Positions 1 through 14,199 of a DNA stretch of 64,000 bases are shown in pieces. This DNA is from Trichoplax sp. H2 (lineage: Eukaryota; Placozoa; Uniplacotomia; Trichoplacea): positions 186,001-250,000 of the forward strand of contig NOWV01000085.1 of the NCBI GenBank assembly GCA_003344405.1. Reading direction: 5' to 3'. The position numbers were made by a program, and so were the translations under genes. The notes beneath the pieces are model-generated. The model saw only the letters and a program-made list of their open reading frames with translations. It searched no databases and had not been told where the DNA came from. Numbering within the stretch: position 1 is the stretch's first letter; every line of letters starts with the position of its first letter.

Positions 1-151
1 TAATACGGAAGTATCTATACAAAATAAGGGTATTACAAAAGATTGATCATACAACATTCCTTGACTAACATAGTAACTTAAAGATTTCTGACAACATTAG
101 ATCTCGAAATTCTAATAACTAATATCTACGTTTGTTTTAAACCATTCACAG

Positions 152-1008
152 AAGATCATGATAGCAGAGCATCGATTCAGTCTCCCTCACAGTCTGTACG
201 TAATTTCTCTCAAATTCTGAAAATATTTAAAGAAATACTCATAGCCCATTCCTTGAAGTAATTAGAATCATTAACTTGATCATTTTTCTTGTTTCTATTA
301 TATTTATTTATTGATTATGAAATGAATAATTAGCGACGAAAGTCTCAAGGCATCCTTTTGGAGTCAGGTTTGTATCGAAAAGGCTACATCCTAAACATTA
401 ACATGCTCTTTTCGGATGTAATCACATAAATTTTGATATATGATTTTTAAATGTGCTTATGTTTTATTTTCTCAAAGAGCGGACCGGAAACTCTTCCATG
501 AATAGTTCTCCCAAGGACATTAATGCGATAGTTAAAAATTCTTTACGGCTAAAATCGAATTCCTCTAATTTTTCTTTAAAAACCGATACTATAAATCTTC
601 CACCATCGTTAGGAACAAAACAATATAAAACAATAATTACTTCCTTAGAAGTAGATATACCATTAATTAATCACACTATACAACCACCACCGACAACAGT
701 CAATGAAGAATCGAGGCATTCGCGTAATGCTAATCCAGAAGGTGGCATTTACTACAACCAGGTTTAGTTACTATATTCCATATCTGATTTAACAGTTCTA
801 TAATTTCCGCTACTGAACTTTTACTTATTAAATTAGGCTGAACATATTGCAAATGATATGCTTTCCCGGTCATGCAGCGATGCTATTAAATCGAAATTTG
901 AGATCTTTCACGCCAGAACTTATTTAAATATTGCTAGATATAAAGTTGAATGTCATGATCTCAGGTCAGTTCATACTTCGAAAGAAGTATTACTGTTATA
1001 GGCTTTGA
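152..1008 (+). CDS. 3' end of an unassigned multi-exon gene (C-terminal ~165 aa)
   Basis: I do not recognise this protein. Five exons can be joined in one frame: 152-195, 334-367, 478-761, 837-964 and 1002-1008, each bounded by AG acceptors and GT donors, ending at a TGA at 1006-1008. The 5' part must lie left of the window. Most of the segment is serine/asparagine-rich and looks disordered, with an RRKS basophilic kinase-type site across the second exon. The C-terminal ~50 residues, beginning just before AEHIANDMLSRSCSDAI, look like an amphipathic helix followed by a more ordered stretch. The splice chain and the rise in codon-like composition support a real gene. The last junction is the weakest, because only seven bases of the terminal exon are coding. 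Exon calls rest on splice sites and phase only, not on homology. Confidence 0.5.
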
Positions 1009-3020
1009 ATTACGCTGTGCTCGACTTAGTTTAAAAATCTAATATCGGCACAATCATGATAACTGTATGAAGTGTTGGACCTATGCAAACAAATTTCTTG
1101 CTGTTTACTATTAAATAGTCACACCTACTTATTTTTTATTTACTATTTTAAAAGACTCCAAGTTTTACTTCGTTCACATACGCAAGATGACCCCACGGTA
1201 ATAGAATCTTCGAAAGTATAATGGACTGATTGTACAAAGCTATTGTAATTATTTACACATGGCATTGCATTTTCTTAACAATTAACATAAAGCAAACTGC
1301 AATACCTTGTTAACAGCAATTATTTTACAAATACATTCGAATTAATTTACTTCCATCGATGTCTCACCTAGGAATCTTTACTACATCAATGATTTACTAA
1401 TTTTATAAATAATGATATGGATACTATCATTACGTAATAAAAAGGTTTTCTTCATTTTCCAATACGTGCATGTTTTATTTTTTACCTTTATTGAATGTAA
1501 TTACTTTGCTATAATCAAACCAGATATACTGTACGACTACCGCAGACATCATTTTATGACGTAAAGCATAACTTATACTAATAGATACACAATATCGAAT
1601 CAAGCCACGAATTCTTAGCTGCAAATTGATAATACTGGTAACCTTCGACAGACTTACATATACCATAAAAGGAGAAACTTAAGTTTACTTCAACAGTATT
1701 CCATTAATGATTGTCGTTTACTCGCCTAGATCTATCATTTAATCAGTGTTGATAAGATTACAACCAGGACTAGGACTGAAATCTGATTAACTACTAAATA
1801 CATACAGTCATTGTCGGTTTGTTTCACGTGATATACGTATAACTTCTGCCATGAATATCATAAACTTACAACCGGCATCGTAATAATTCAGACAATCTGA
1901 AGTAAAACGATATTAATATATACGCTCACCTTTTCTAAAGACGATGTATTTGCATCTACTAAACATAAACTAATTTTGCTGTAGTTTTACTAACTTCATA
2001 AGAGTTCAGAAACGACGTACAAAACGTTTATAACGGAATGTACCACCTTAAGTGATCAACGCGGATAATTATCGAGTCAATGCACTTCCTTTTTCTTGAT
2101 CGTAGTCACTTAATACATAAGTTTGGAGACTAGGGAGTACTCTCGTAAATATCATGATTTTCTTCCCCAAGTCCTCAAGAATGTAGCCGGTGATTACCTT
2201 TCAAGCATCATGCATTCAGGCAATCAATACGAGCATAGTTCAACTAATAGTTTGCCTTAGTGGGATTAAGAGATGAATTTTTATTGATATAATATAGCTA
2301 CATTAATTTCATTCGCTTGCACAAAACCGACCTTGTGTGTTTAATTGCATTCAACTTACCTAATCAACATGCAGATATATTTTTAAATAAATCCATGTAA
2401 CGTGTAAGATCAGTAATTTAAAAAGCTCTCGAAGGAACGTAAAAAGTACTTCCATGCGAATAACTTAATATCACAGTAAACTTTCCTCATTAGAACGATA
2501 TGTATATATACATATATATATATATAATCAACCCGTTTATTTGTAACTTGAAACGCGCTTAGTAAGATAGTGTCCTAAGTTCGCACGAAGCTTACAGTAA
2601 ACAATAATTACTGGCAAAGTGTTAAAATAAAACTGATAAATTTATTACCCGCGACTTTATTTCAATTGTTTAAAACCACTTAAACACCACCCGTAATACA
2701 CAGAACTCAGCGAAATCCTGCTATTTTTATCAGGTAGTTATTATTAAGCTTTGGGCACATTACTCCAACTCTAGACGATAGCCCTACTAATACATTCTGT
2801 TAAGTAGTTAAATCCATAATGAAGTGTAAAATAATCGCCGTAAAGAAGTTACTGACTATAACTAAAGCATACAAAGTAACTATAATAATTATATTTATCT
2901 TACTACGCATGATAAAGATCAAACAAGCAGCCCCGAGGTTAGCAACTGAATCGTGACTATTTCTAGCTCTACAATAAATACACATCATTATGCAAAATTT
3001 TAACACGCTTCAATTTAGTT
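1009..3020. other. Intergenic spacer between two convergent genes
   Basis: About 2 kb between the 3' end of the left + gene and the 3' end of the MPP2/6-like gene on -. It is AT-rich and I see no exon chain in it. The short open frames on the minus strand (around 1475-1666 and 2800-3006) lack splice context or family motifs. An alternating TA tract lies at about 2500-2525. TTTATT words near 2641 and 2656 could serve as minus-strand polyadenylation signals for the MAGUK gene, but they are some 360 nt past its stop. Confidence 0.6.
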
Positions 3021-6000
3021 TTAATAAACCCAAGATGTGGGAACCCAAGAACTTTCATTTTGCAAACGCTCGATGATTTCTTTCAACTTTTCGTAAGTTT
3101 CATTAGGATCCAGATTCAAAATAGTTTCATCAATGTAAGAGCCGTACATTTGTTCCATGATATCTGATTCCTCTTTCATCTTCTGAAAATCAGCATACTA
3201 CGAAATACATGTTATAATTCCTATCAGAATCAACAAGACCTAAAATAACTCAAATTTAACAGTCGTATTTTATTTAACTTACTCTCTTCGTAGAATCTTC
3301 ATGGCGCTTTTCAAGAATTTCAGCCGACGGTGAAGCAATGAAGACGACATAGGCTTTAAAATTACTTGACTTCAAAGCTTTAATTGCCTACAGTGTCAAA
3401 AAACGTTCATTTTTATCCTAGTTGCAACTAACAAACTACTGTAGCTTTTCATAATTATATCGAAATCAGCCAATGTTGTTGTATTACCTCAGGTATCAAA
3501 TCCAAGACTACCATCTTTCCGGAGTTCATGACGTCTTTGACCGTTGATGCTCTAGTTCCGTAGTAATTATTTTGATAACGTCCCCATTCAAGAAATTGGT
3601 TGTCCTTTAGCTTACGCCGGAAGTGCTTCTCTGCAACGAAGTGATAATCAACTCCATCTTCTTCTCCCGATTTAGCCGGTCGAGTCGTATCTAATCATTA
3701 TTTAAGATAAACTATTAAGGAATTGATAGGTAATTATCTGAGATACGCACATTTCTTTACTTACAAGGAATAGCGATACCAAGCCTTTCGGGATCACTTT
3801 CTACAAGGCGTGTTTTTATGGTTCTTTTCCCAACTCCCTTAGCTCCTAAAAGTCGTTTATTAATTTAATGAGTCTTAACTACGTAAACACGTAACCAATA
3901 TTTAATCAACTATTCCCTAACCGAGAAGATATAAACATTTATGAAATCCTGGCTTCACGCGCACAACTTCTTCATACGTCACAACACCATGTCGTTCAAA
4001 ATCTATAAAAACAATCAGTTCAGACAGTTCGCACTACTATCTGCAAGTAAAAGGAATACGTAAATAACTTACCCATGTTATTTCTAACGACATACATGGT
4101 TTCCAACTTTCTGTCGAGTCCAGTTAAACGAGCTAGAAGAGCTACCAAGAAAATCGTACTATATTAAATATAATCTTTGCATCTCCTCTAATTTAAAATA
4201 CATACAATTTGGGCGCTTAATGGCGCTGCCTGAATGCAAATGTGATTTCCTCCTTTACGAGATAAAAAATAAAATCGCTGTCGGTCAACAAGTATGTAAC
4301 TAAAATTGAAATAACAAGATTACTATACATATGCTATTAACCTTTCCTCAAACATGGGAGATGGGATGATACCAGTTCCTTTTTTCCCAGCAACTCTAGC
4401 CTGTGTAACATCGACTGCTATTAACGTTTTACCTAAACTATTTCTAGACAAGATCAATGCAATCATGTACCTGCCACCAGTTCTCGTCATCTAGGTTTAC
4501 AATTTCCAAGATGTCACCTTTTTCGAACTCTAGTCCAGCATCCTTAGTCGGGATCTGGGGATCTTTTTCAGGATAGTAATTGAAATATGCTTTCAAGTTC
4601 GTCTGAAGTTTAGAATTAGCAAAATCAGTTTATTCTTAATACAACGCATAATTAGCTATAAAAAATAATTTACCTCGCAAATATTCATGCTTTCCTTATA
4701 AGATGGCGTGATTTTTAGTGTTACACTCCCAACAGCTCTTCGCTATTTTTAGGTATCAAATATACTGATTGTTACCCACGTAGTAGATTCAATAATTACT
4801 TCATGACACATGATTGATTATACATACAAGTTTATCTTGCAAGAATTCAGGACTAGTTACAGGCTGTCCATCTACTTCCTCGATACAATCACCAATGTGA
4901 AGAAGACCTTGAACATGAATCATGCTGTCATGCAAAATGCGAGCGACATAACAGTGTCCATTGCGACTACTGATGGTAATACCCTGAAACGTAAAAAGTG
5001 GCATAATTACCAATTTAATCCGAATACATAATGTGTACGCGAGTATAATGTACAATATACAGACTTAAAACTCTCTTTCGGCTATAGCAGTAGCCTAAAC
5101 AAATGCAGAGACTATTAAACTCATACCAATGGTTGATCATCAAATTTCTGCAGTACAACAACGCGAACAGCCTCCGTTGTAGCGCTATTGATAGCTGGAT
5201 CAAATGAATCAGGTTCATTTCTATACTTTCTATTAGCAATTCTATCTAAAGCTTCAACCAATCTCTGTTGTGAATAAAGAACGTATTATTTTAACACTTT
5301 AAAACATGTTCCAATCATGTATTCAATTAATACAACACTTACCCTAAAATGAGGTTGTTTAAGCATGATATTCAATTCATTAGCAGTTTCACTTTCTTCC
5401 ACATCTGGTTCTAGTTCCGAGAGAACCTAATAAAATACACCGCGTACTGTTTGTTACGAATAACCTAGCAATGATAACCTGTTTCTCGGTTTCCCTATCA
5501 AATATTACAGGTATTTACATTATCGAATCTGTGCATAAATAAAAATAAATTTCACCTGCTGTAGAGTTTCAGTATTGTTTTTGTAATCCGTTTCTTCTTC
5601 TTGAGACTCTACATTATCATAAGCCTGTATTCAGAATCAGATGATGCAGTTAGAACAATTTTTGTGTAGAGCCGCCGACGTATAATAATAACAAAAACAT
5701 ACTTTAGTCCGTAACGTTAATTTATAGCTCGCTATATTACGGCAGAGGTTTGATTAGGTGGAAGTAATAAAACCAAAATACATCACAATAACTGGTCTAT
5801 ACAATAATCCTGTGCTTATGATACTAACACATATTTTATAATGCAACAAAACTGTACACTACAAGCTATGCTGTGTTGCATTTGTGAATGGATGTTGTAT
5901 GATACAGTACAGTAATGCATGCCGTTGTGCATTATTATGGAAAGAAATATTCTCAAATCAAAAGTATCGGGTAGCGGCTGATTACCTTGGCCATAGACCA

Positions 6001-9000
6001 CTAGAAGAATACCCTAGGTTTTCTTCTAGTAGGCCATGCCTTGGCGGAGCAAATACTGTCAAATCTTTAATAAAGATTCACAGTTAGGTAGCAAAAGAAA
6101 TGCATTTGTACTAAAAGGGTCAATACGCTCCATATTGTTGACTTCTAAATTATATCGAAATATGATGTACTTTAACCTCATAAGACAATAAAATGGCATC
6201 TTTTATAGCATTACATTGTCGGTTACATTCAATTACTAATCTTGAAATAGAAGGTTGAAGATAATTAGAAACAAAGACCATCATCGATTCAACCCAGAAT
6301 AGTACGTAAAAATCCATGAAGTATAAAGTTCAATGAATACATCTCGAATTATATTCATATCAGCAACTAGGACTGTTTTACTTATTCTCTATACTAATCA
6401 CAACGACCAACATTAATGTTTAAGCAACACATGCTTACGTAACTACCTCGATGAAATTATTTCTTTACAGCAGTAGCTAATAAAATATGATGATGAATTA
6501 GGTTTTGGATGTTAGTTCGACGGCATAATCAAATGTGTTAACTGAAATGTAGACTAGTCAGCTAGTCACGTTATCCAGAATAATGCATCATAATACACAG
6601 TAAACATTTCGGTCATAGATTAGTTATATTTCAATTTTAAATTGGCCATCTCGCAATGTAATCAATACTACTAGTAATCTTGTAGTCGATAGTATATGAA
6701 TCTATTTCTGCAGCAGAAACAGTCTCCCATTTAGCATCAAAAATAGTACACTGTATATGACTACACAAACGATAAATAGTCCTAAATTTGTTGATCAATA
6801 TGTAAAAATATAGCCATCACAGGACAAACTTACCGCCACTAGACTTTGAACGTTCTTCTGTTGCAGGAGTAAGCGCAGCGAAGCAACTTGCTCGTCGTCA
6901 GCTAGCTTCTCATCATCTAAGGACTCCAAAACGGTCTTCAGTGCATCTATACCAAAATTATTAACGGATATTTTACAGACTGCATCTACATCTCTACGTA
7001 CATCTAAAGATTAACCATAGTTGTATTTAGTATAAAACTGTCAAAATACAGTAAATCGAATAACCATCTTTGAGCAGTCTATAGATTTACAGACCAAGCT
7101 AAAAAGCAACCTAGCAGCCGCTGTCAGGGACTACTAAAATAGTTGTCCCTGCAACTGTACAGTACCGTACAGTACAGTGCGAGATTTGGTTACAGTACAT
7201 TGTATTGTAGGCGGCTATACTGTCTTTCAATCATGGCGAGGTTTTCTCGTTTCGAGCACGAGCACAACGTCGATTGGCAAGCTTCCCCAATTCCTTATTA
7301 CTAGGCGTTATTATGTGCGGTACTGTACAATCAGCGTTCTACACTTTATAGTAATCAGTCGCAGAGATTTTGCATACAATGTCTCAGTTGGCAATTTAGC
7401 CAGCAAAGGCAATGGCCAGCGGTTAGTAGAAAAAGTTTTAATTAGAAATCTAAAGTATCTCAAAATTTATTTATAATACAATGCGGTAATACTAGAATTT
7501 GTATTCGCCTAATAGGATTATTTGCTTTTACAGCGGTTGGTCTACAGTTATCAATTAGTAGGGAAAAAAAATTCGCGACCTTGGGTTTTTGCTCTCTCTT
7601 TTTTTACCGTGCACCGTAGTAGAATAGTAGGACATAATCAGTCCAACAGCAGTGTACCTTGTGCACATTACGTTTAAATTGTGTACGTCGTACTACGAAC
7701 ACAATCGTCGAATTTCAAATTGAATACTCTGTAATTGCTTACAATTTTAAGATCTTTGAAATCTATTTTAGATACAACATAAACCTACATACTGTAAAGC
7801 AATTACACCCGTCACAACCATACGTATCAATATGAACGCTTCATTAATCCTAAAGCAAAATGTAGCTTTACGCTATGCAAGTAAGGTACACAACGATGGA
7901 CACAGCATTCGCCTATCGTGCGCAATTTTATGTAGCCCATAAAGTAACTTTAGAGAAAGATAAGTTGCAGGAAACAGATAATTAATTATTCTTTCTCTTG
8001 AACAATCAAGTAAACTTAAGTAAAAATCAAGTTGTGTTCACGCAACAAATACTTTGCAGTTGTCATTGAGTATTTATCCCTTGTCAGCAATCACCGCCCT
8101 CCCTACGCAACGCTATACTAGATGCTAATAAAGCTCAATACGCGTAAAGCACAATTCAAATGTTAGAACAATTTTACCTTAAAAAGATTGTAAGATTTTA
8201 AATACAAAAAAAACTGAAGATTAAACTAGTCAAGACTGCAGTGAAGAAAAAAAATATTTTATACATTACTGTAGCATAGTACAACGTATCTCAGCAAAAG
8301 TAATTTGTTTCCGTTAATAGATCACTTGTGAAATTTTAGGCAGCATTTTTTCCTCATTTCCCTTCGCTTTGATTCAGATCACAAAGTGAGAAAAATTAAG
8401 AGAGCATTTAGCAAACTCAACTCCGCATCTCCACGCCCTTAAATAACTGGCAGTACGGTAGCGTATTACTAAGCACATTCAATCAGGAAATATTTCGACA
8501 TGCAGAATCACAAGCTATATAAACTCGTAGTCACGTCTCCACTTACTTTCCTAAAAGCTTACTAATTTGATTTACGATCCAGTATTTTCCACTATAACAA
8601 CAATGCAAACAAATTTTGGCCACCAGAATTAAAAAACATTTCAAATTTGCGATTAGATTTTAAGTACAGTGCGATACGGTAGAGACAACGTGGACCATGA
8701 GCTGATGAGATAGTTTACATTAATTATGAGCAAAATCATAACAATAATAAATAATTATCGACTATCTATCGTATAAAGAGTCTAAAGTCTTTGTATATCC
8801 TATACTCTGTTGTGAAGATTAATATTGGAGATATACAAACTGCTCATTGAGAACATAGTTAATCAAAAATGCTCAGTAGATTTGGGATTTATGGTCCGAT
8901 TAGTTAGACCGATTGTGAATATTTGAACGCGGTTAACGCATACAATACTGTACAGTACATAAATAGCATGAAGTAAAACGGTATTTACAGCCTAGCAGAA

Positions 9001-10808
9001 TGTATCGCTAACGATGACAGGGTTCTATAAAATAAAATAGTATAGTATCAAGACACTTGGATGTGAACTATATAATTATTAACCACCCACAGGTAATGCG
9101 GCCCACTTGTGCATAATACATTACTGTAGTACGTTTTAAAGTAGGTCTGGTCATCTCGATTTCTATTATCGAGTGTACTGTACAATATACAGATTAGGTA
9201 AACTGTAATAACTAAACCATACTAAAAATTAAATAGTAGGGAAAAGAGGCTATAATCTGCTCACGGATCCTCGATTTATTAGCGAGGCAAAGCTGCGTAA
9301 ATCGAATTTATAGTACTGAATTAGCGATAAAGCGTAAACGATAAACCTTAAGTGACAGACGGATATATAATCATGATCATTCGCTTCACGGTTACTGATT
9401 ATGATCAACACGCTGGAACGAAAATAGTGAGCGAAGCATAAGTTTTAATACTAAGTCACGGTATTATCTAGGAAAGACAATCGAGTGTAAGTATGCCGCA
9501 CTAAAAGCGAAAACTTTGACTAGTCGTATGGCTCCAAGCGAACATCACAATCACGTAGACTGTACAGTAGCACATCACTTTGTATCCGCGCTATACTGTC
9601 ATTTACTGAAGTTTTTCCGTTATATTGTGGTATTTGTACTTTAGATTGAATTCTCATATTATAATTTGCAACAATTGCTACTGCTTCTATCTCGAAGTTC
9701 AGAATCGGTTACATCGCAGTGATCCTCTACCATATCGATTTTCGGTACTGTCATGCCGTAGACTATAGAGTGCTTCAGCGCTATTTTAACTACAATCTAA
9801 TACCAGACCGTAAAGAACAAAACCAGTAAATCCGGAAAACTAATCGCTTCATTTGGCGACGATTAAAGTTGCCCCCAAAATTGTGTAACCGTCGGATTAA
9901 AATCAAATTGTACTGTATTAGTAGCTTGGAGTCAATGCCTTGTACACTGCTGCAGTGACTGATTTTGTTTCAAATATTTTCAACGTAAAAAAAGTTGGCA
10001 AATGTCAAAAGCCACACGTGCGGAACTCATGCACGCAGGCAAAGGTTTCCGTTTGCACCTGGGTAGTTTGATTACAGTTTTTTGGCTGGCTTCATGAACT
10101 CGACGATATTGACTGGTCACCGTATACTAAAGTATTATAGCAATCGCTTTAAAACAGCACCCAACTCCAATACGGAACTGTACCGAACTTTTATTACACG
10201 TTCCACAATTCACTACAGTCCCACTACCGTACAGTACTGTAGTTCAATATTACTGTACTGTACAGCGTCCAATCCAGTGTAGTGGCGTGCCGTCAACGGA
10301 AAATAACGTATTTTAAATGATTCAGTAAGTAGTTTGTAAACTAGAAAGTAGTTGGGGAAAAAAAAAAAGCGTAAATCAACTATTGAAATTGTAGAATAGA
10401 GAAAAAAATTGGGAATTTTTTCTGTAACGAGAAGAGCGTGTTAATACACCCAAATGGAATATTGTACTATATTGGCATGCAGATCCCACTAGGAGGTCGG
10501 AGTTGAAAGTTTTGCAACCTTTAACACGACGTAAAACAGCAGCACGGCTTATCGTACTGTACTATGGATAGCATGTGTACACTCGTAATGTCTAGTGTAA
10601 TGTACAGGACGCACTACTACTGCAACACTAAGTAGACGAAGGCGAACTTCAGACACAAACAATGTATCAACCAGGGGGTTATCGTCCAAAATGGCATTGA
10701 AGTTTTAGCTTCAACATTATCCAACAAAATTTTGTAAAACTATCTAAAAATTACCTACTTTAAAAAATATTTTTCCCATTACTAAATAGACTTACCTTGG
10801 GCACTCAT
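3021..10808 (-). CDS. MPP2/MPP6 (PALS2)-like membrane-associated guanylate kinase scaffold
   Basis: Sixteen exons give a 526-aa protein with no frame break: 10796-10808, 6834-6946, 5556-5624, 5343-5426, 5127-5264, 4828-4983, 4674-4742, 4471-4602, 4342-4400, 4206-4252, 4073-4141, 3922-4002, 3765-3845, 3488-3690, 3283-3387 and 3021-3182. Domains in order: two L27 segments (about residues 5-42 and 66-107), PDZ (about 127-206, with GLLHIGDCIEEVDGQ), SH3 (about 215-285, ending ENWWQARV), a short HOOK linker, and a guanylate kinase-like domain with P-loop GAKGVGKR near residue 343. The protein ends WVPTSWVY, as in MPP2/MPP6. Family members are scaffolds at cell junctions and the membrane cortex and do not act as active kinases. 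The start exon codes only MSAQ plus one base and is spliced over 3.85 kb; its donor, phase and upstream context fit, but another 5' exon cannot be excluded. Length matches the human homologues (about 540-550 aa). Confidence 0.93.
6947..10795 (-). other. First intron of the MPP2/6-like gene, 3.85 kb, carrying palindromic repeat words
   Basis: This is the longest intron in the window. I see no coding exon inside it on either strand. It holds several dense TACAG/CTGTA patches, at about 7153-7182, 8946-8960, 9560-9575, 10211-10263 and 10553-10564. The open frame at 7177-7476 has no recognisable motif and is probably chance. The concentration of these words in a first intron and in the upstream flank, but not in the coding stretch, is described under findings. 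Confidence 0.7.
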
Positions 10809-13800
10809 AGAACAATCTGCGCTTGGCATGTTGACTTGCGAACGCTCGAGGAAAAACACAGTCAAAGTTTGTCAAGTTTACAGGCTAGGATGTACAAACC
10901 CTACAACAAGCCAGTAAGTGAAAAGAAATGGTCGAGGAGTAAAATGGATATCTTCAAGACTTTTAGCGTGTGTGCAAATCAAACAACAATAGAAAGGATA
11001 GCGTACCGGATTACGTCAATAGTTAAACCTTGATCAATTGGCTAATGTAGCTACCACGTGGTTCTCAACGACCCGCAGTGGATCCGTTGTTTGATAATAT
11101 AATCACTAAAATGTGCGCGCCTACTATCAGCGATTTGATTGGTTGGATCTCATTCCTGAAGTACTTTTCTTTATCTGGCAGAAATGCCTCGAACCAGTAA
11201 TGTACTGAACAATCATCCAATAGTGTCAATGTACAGTACAGCGGAATATTGTGTACACAAGTACGCGGTCGTATTAGGTCGTGTTCACAGTGTTCATTCA
11301 CACGTACGGCGTTGGTGCATTGTTTGGCCTACAGTCATCTAGGATACTGAGATCAGCAGTACATTGTTCCAATCTGCGTTTTGTACGCTAGTAAAGAAAG
11401 GATAGAAAGCGAGTAACTGATTCTTACCAACACCAACAACTACAGTACAGTGCAGGATTGTTCTTACGGCGGATGATTCATGCAAAGCGTCACGAATGGC
11501 GGCATACTGTACGCTGCATATTTTATCTTTCCTTTATTTGAATACGTACAGTACAGTACAGTACAGTACTGTACTTTACGACTAACAGTGTGTCAATACG
11601 CTAGAGTACAGTACAATGTACAGTACTGTACAGTACAGTAGTGCTGAATATACTGTAGATCATAACGGTTGACCCGAACCGAACTACTGTATCTCAGGTC
11701 TAGTGCTGATACTACAGTACAATACCTTACAGTATACAGTACAGTGTACTGTACAGTACGGTACGAGGATACGGCATCAACAAACTTCCGTTTCAAGATA
11801 GCGGACTTTACAGTAGACCGACGTAACGTTACTATTAATGAAAGAATGAAAGAAATTAAGAAGTTACCGTATGCCGCTGAATCATGTAATAAGTTTTATT
11901 TGGCGAACTACAGTACCATCATAACATGATTTTCAGACATCAATCTATTTATTTGTTTATTAATGCTATAGAACTTTATTTTCCTTGATGTACCACTAGA
12001 GCACTACGGTGCCGGCTGTGCCCGCAAGCACCCGCAATCACGTACACAGTGCAGTCTAATGTGCAGTACTACTGGTGTTCATACTGTACAGTACTAAGCT
12101 CAGCGGTTAATTAATTAGTAGTAAATTCCAATACTGTCTTTATTGTACAGGTACTGTACAGTGTACAGTACAGTAGCAACGGTACTAACCGAACCTTTTT
12201 CAGGTCAACACTGTACAGTACTGTACTGTACTGTTCAGTACTGTACAGTACAGTGTTGATAATTAATTAATGAATTAATGAATAAGCTGTCGTAGCTGGA
12301 TTGTAAAAAAGTGGGTGTCGCGGATACGGCAGAAATGATTTGAGTGCTTTGGCCACTATATAACATTGATCGAAAAACTAAATATTGCAGGAATCCTACT
12401 TCAACACAAGACCACATAAGCAGCTAAGCCACTAAATCATGATTATATTTGCACTACTATGAATGAAAGTACAGCAGATGCCAGCTAAACATAGCCGAGA
12501 ACAAAGAACTGCACGAAACTTAGGTTGGGGTATGGCCACAGAATTTTTTTCCAGGGGACGCTCACTTTTCAGAAATTAAAGAACCATACAGTACTGTATA
12601 CAGTATTACGGTACAGTACAATAAAAAACTGTACTGTACAGTACAGTATACAGTACTGTACAGTGCAGACCCACAATCTGATGGTTGATTCTACCGTACT
12701 GTACACGGTACCGTCACTCGTTAATAAGAATGACTTTGACGCACAACTGTACAGTACTATACTGTACAGTACAGTGTAACGTGAACAGTACTTTGACCCT
12801 ACTCGCTAAATCGACTAGTTTTACTGAAATTCTTACTGTTGTTCTCGATTTATTTTGCATCTTCATATAACGTTATCCAACTTGTCAACTCGAGTCCATC
12901 TACCGATCGTTCAATACTACTTTGGCATTTCGATATTGAATGCAATGAGAAATAGCTAAGACTGCATCCCACGGCGTATCTATATTGTATAGTAAAAACG
13001 CCTTAACATTTGTTCTATTTGAAAGACTCGACGACCATATTCACTACCTCATGCTGTTCATGGTACATCAATATGTTTAATTAATGCACAGTATTGAAAC
13101 AACCTTTACAATAGAGCTATGTAGTACAGACTGTACGGTAGACATTGCATTGAATCTGTAATGGTTAGCGTCTGCGATATAGCGCAGTAGGGTTTGAACA
13201 CGGTTAGGGGTCCCATTGGATTCTGGAAAGTCTCGGACACATGATCAATGTCCGACGATGATACGCATGCAATGGCTAGAAAAATAAATACGGTACAGTA
13301 TGAAGATGAATCGGCACTACAGTAGTTAATACAGTATACTGAGAAAATTCTTAGAAGTCACTACTGTGCTATGCAAGTACAGTGCTGACTTGATCACCGT
13401 TGGCATAGTTGATGCCTTTACCAGTACAAATACAAGTCAGCATAGTCAAAATTTTAGGCAATCGTATGGAGGCCAACTGTTTTACTGATCAATTGAACTG
13501 TAGTGTACTGATCGATAAATGTACCATACTTGTTACCCAGTTGCTCTATCGGACTGACTGGGTATGGTTAGCGTTAAAATGCTAACCAATATAGAACATA
13601 CATATATTATAATTAGATAATCATAATTTTATAATTAATGCAGTATACAAATTTCTACACTTTCTGGTCCATAAATCATAGTTGCTATTTGAATTTATTT
13701 TAGCAACACAATATACTGTGATAATAAAGATATCATTTTCTCTATGCAATCAGTCACGATCAACTTACAGTAGTCGATGCTGATATAGAACAGCGAACTT

Positions 13801-14199
13801 TAGAGTAAAATTGACGCTTAATTTGGGAGCTAAGCGTAGAACAACTAACCATTAAGTTAATTAAACCATTCCAAATTTGATATCAATCTTACATACATAA
13901 TTAATTATAATGTTTGTTTCGATCTGTAGAAATAACACAGCCACTTTGATATAAATAAGGAGACGAAATAAATTGTGCTAGACTCCTGAAAATCACATAT
14001 ATTAACAATAATTTTGAATGAATATGAAATATCTCACAAAGTTGCAATTCTATAAAGCAAGTACTTTAGAATTTAACGGCCGTAATCGAAAGATTTAGAA
14101 AGGAATATAAATACAGTCAGAAAAAATCAACAATAATCTGAGGCCCTTAAATTCGGAATAATTATATAATTTGCCTACGTGACACAATCGAAGAATTAT
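10809..14199. other. Upstream region of the MPP2/6-like gene and 3' flank of RAB3GAP1
   Basis: A 3.4-kb intergenic block with no supported gene. Its first 400 bases would hold the promoter of the MPP2/6-like gene; a TGTACAGTACAG word sits at about 11230. The middle (11546-12780) is a dense field of TACAG/CTGTA repeats. Open frames here translate into runs of TVQY, CTV and LYT residues, the signature of translated repeat DNA rather than protein. From about 12800 to 14199 the sequence returns to ordinary AT-rich spacer. Confidence 0.7.
11546..12780. repeat. Dense cluster of TACAG/CTGTA pentanucleotide repeats and GTAC-centred palindromes
   Basis: Runs of the 5-mer TACAG alternate with its reverse complement CTGTA, meeting at GTAC palindromes. 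The strongest patches are 11546-11575, 11606-11641, 11713-11762, 12140-12172, 12208-12256, 12588-12665 and 12746-12776. Between patches the sequence is unrelated spacer. Because the unit flips orientation, many patches can fold as hairpins. It resembles a degenerate microsatellite rather than a transposon: I see no common termini or target duplications around the patches. Confidence 0.85.

Noticed and set aside
4810-5031. Plus-strand open frame over the MPP2/6-like PDZ exon
   Set aside because: It is the antisense shadow of the PDZ-coding exon at 4828-4983.
5884-6087. Open frame in a MAGUK intron with an inverted repeat (CTAGAAGAA ... TTCTTCTAG)
   Set aside because: No family motif and no splice sites in frame with neighbouring exons; the 9-bp arms are too short to weigh heavily.
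11593-12870. Several open frames rich in TVQY, CTV and LYT residues, on both strands
   Set aside because: They are translations of the TACAG/CTGTA repeat, with no splice structure or protein motif.
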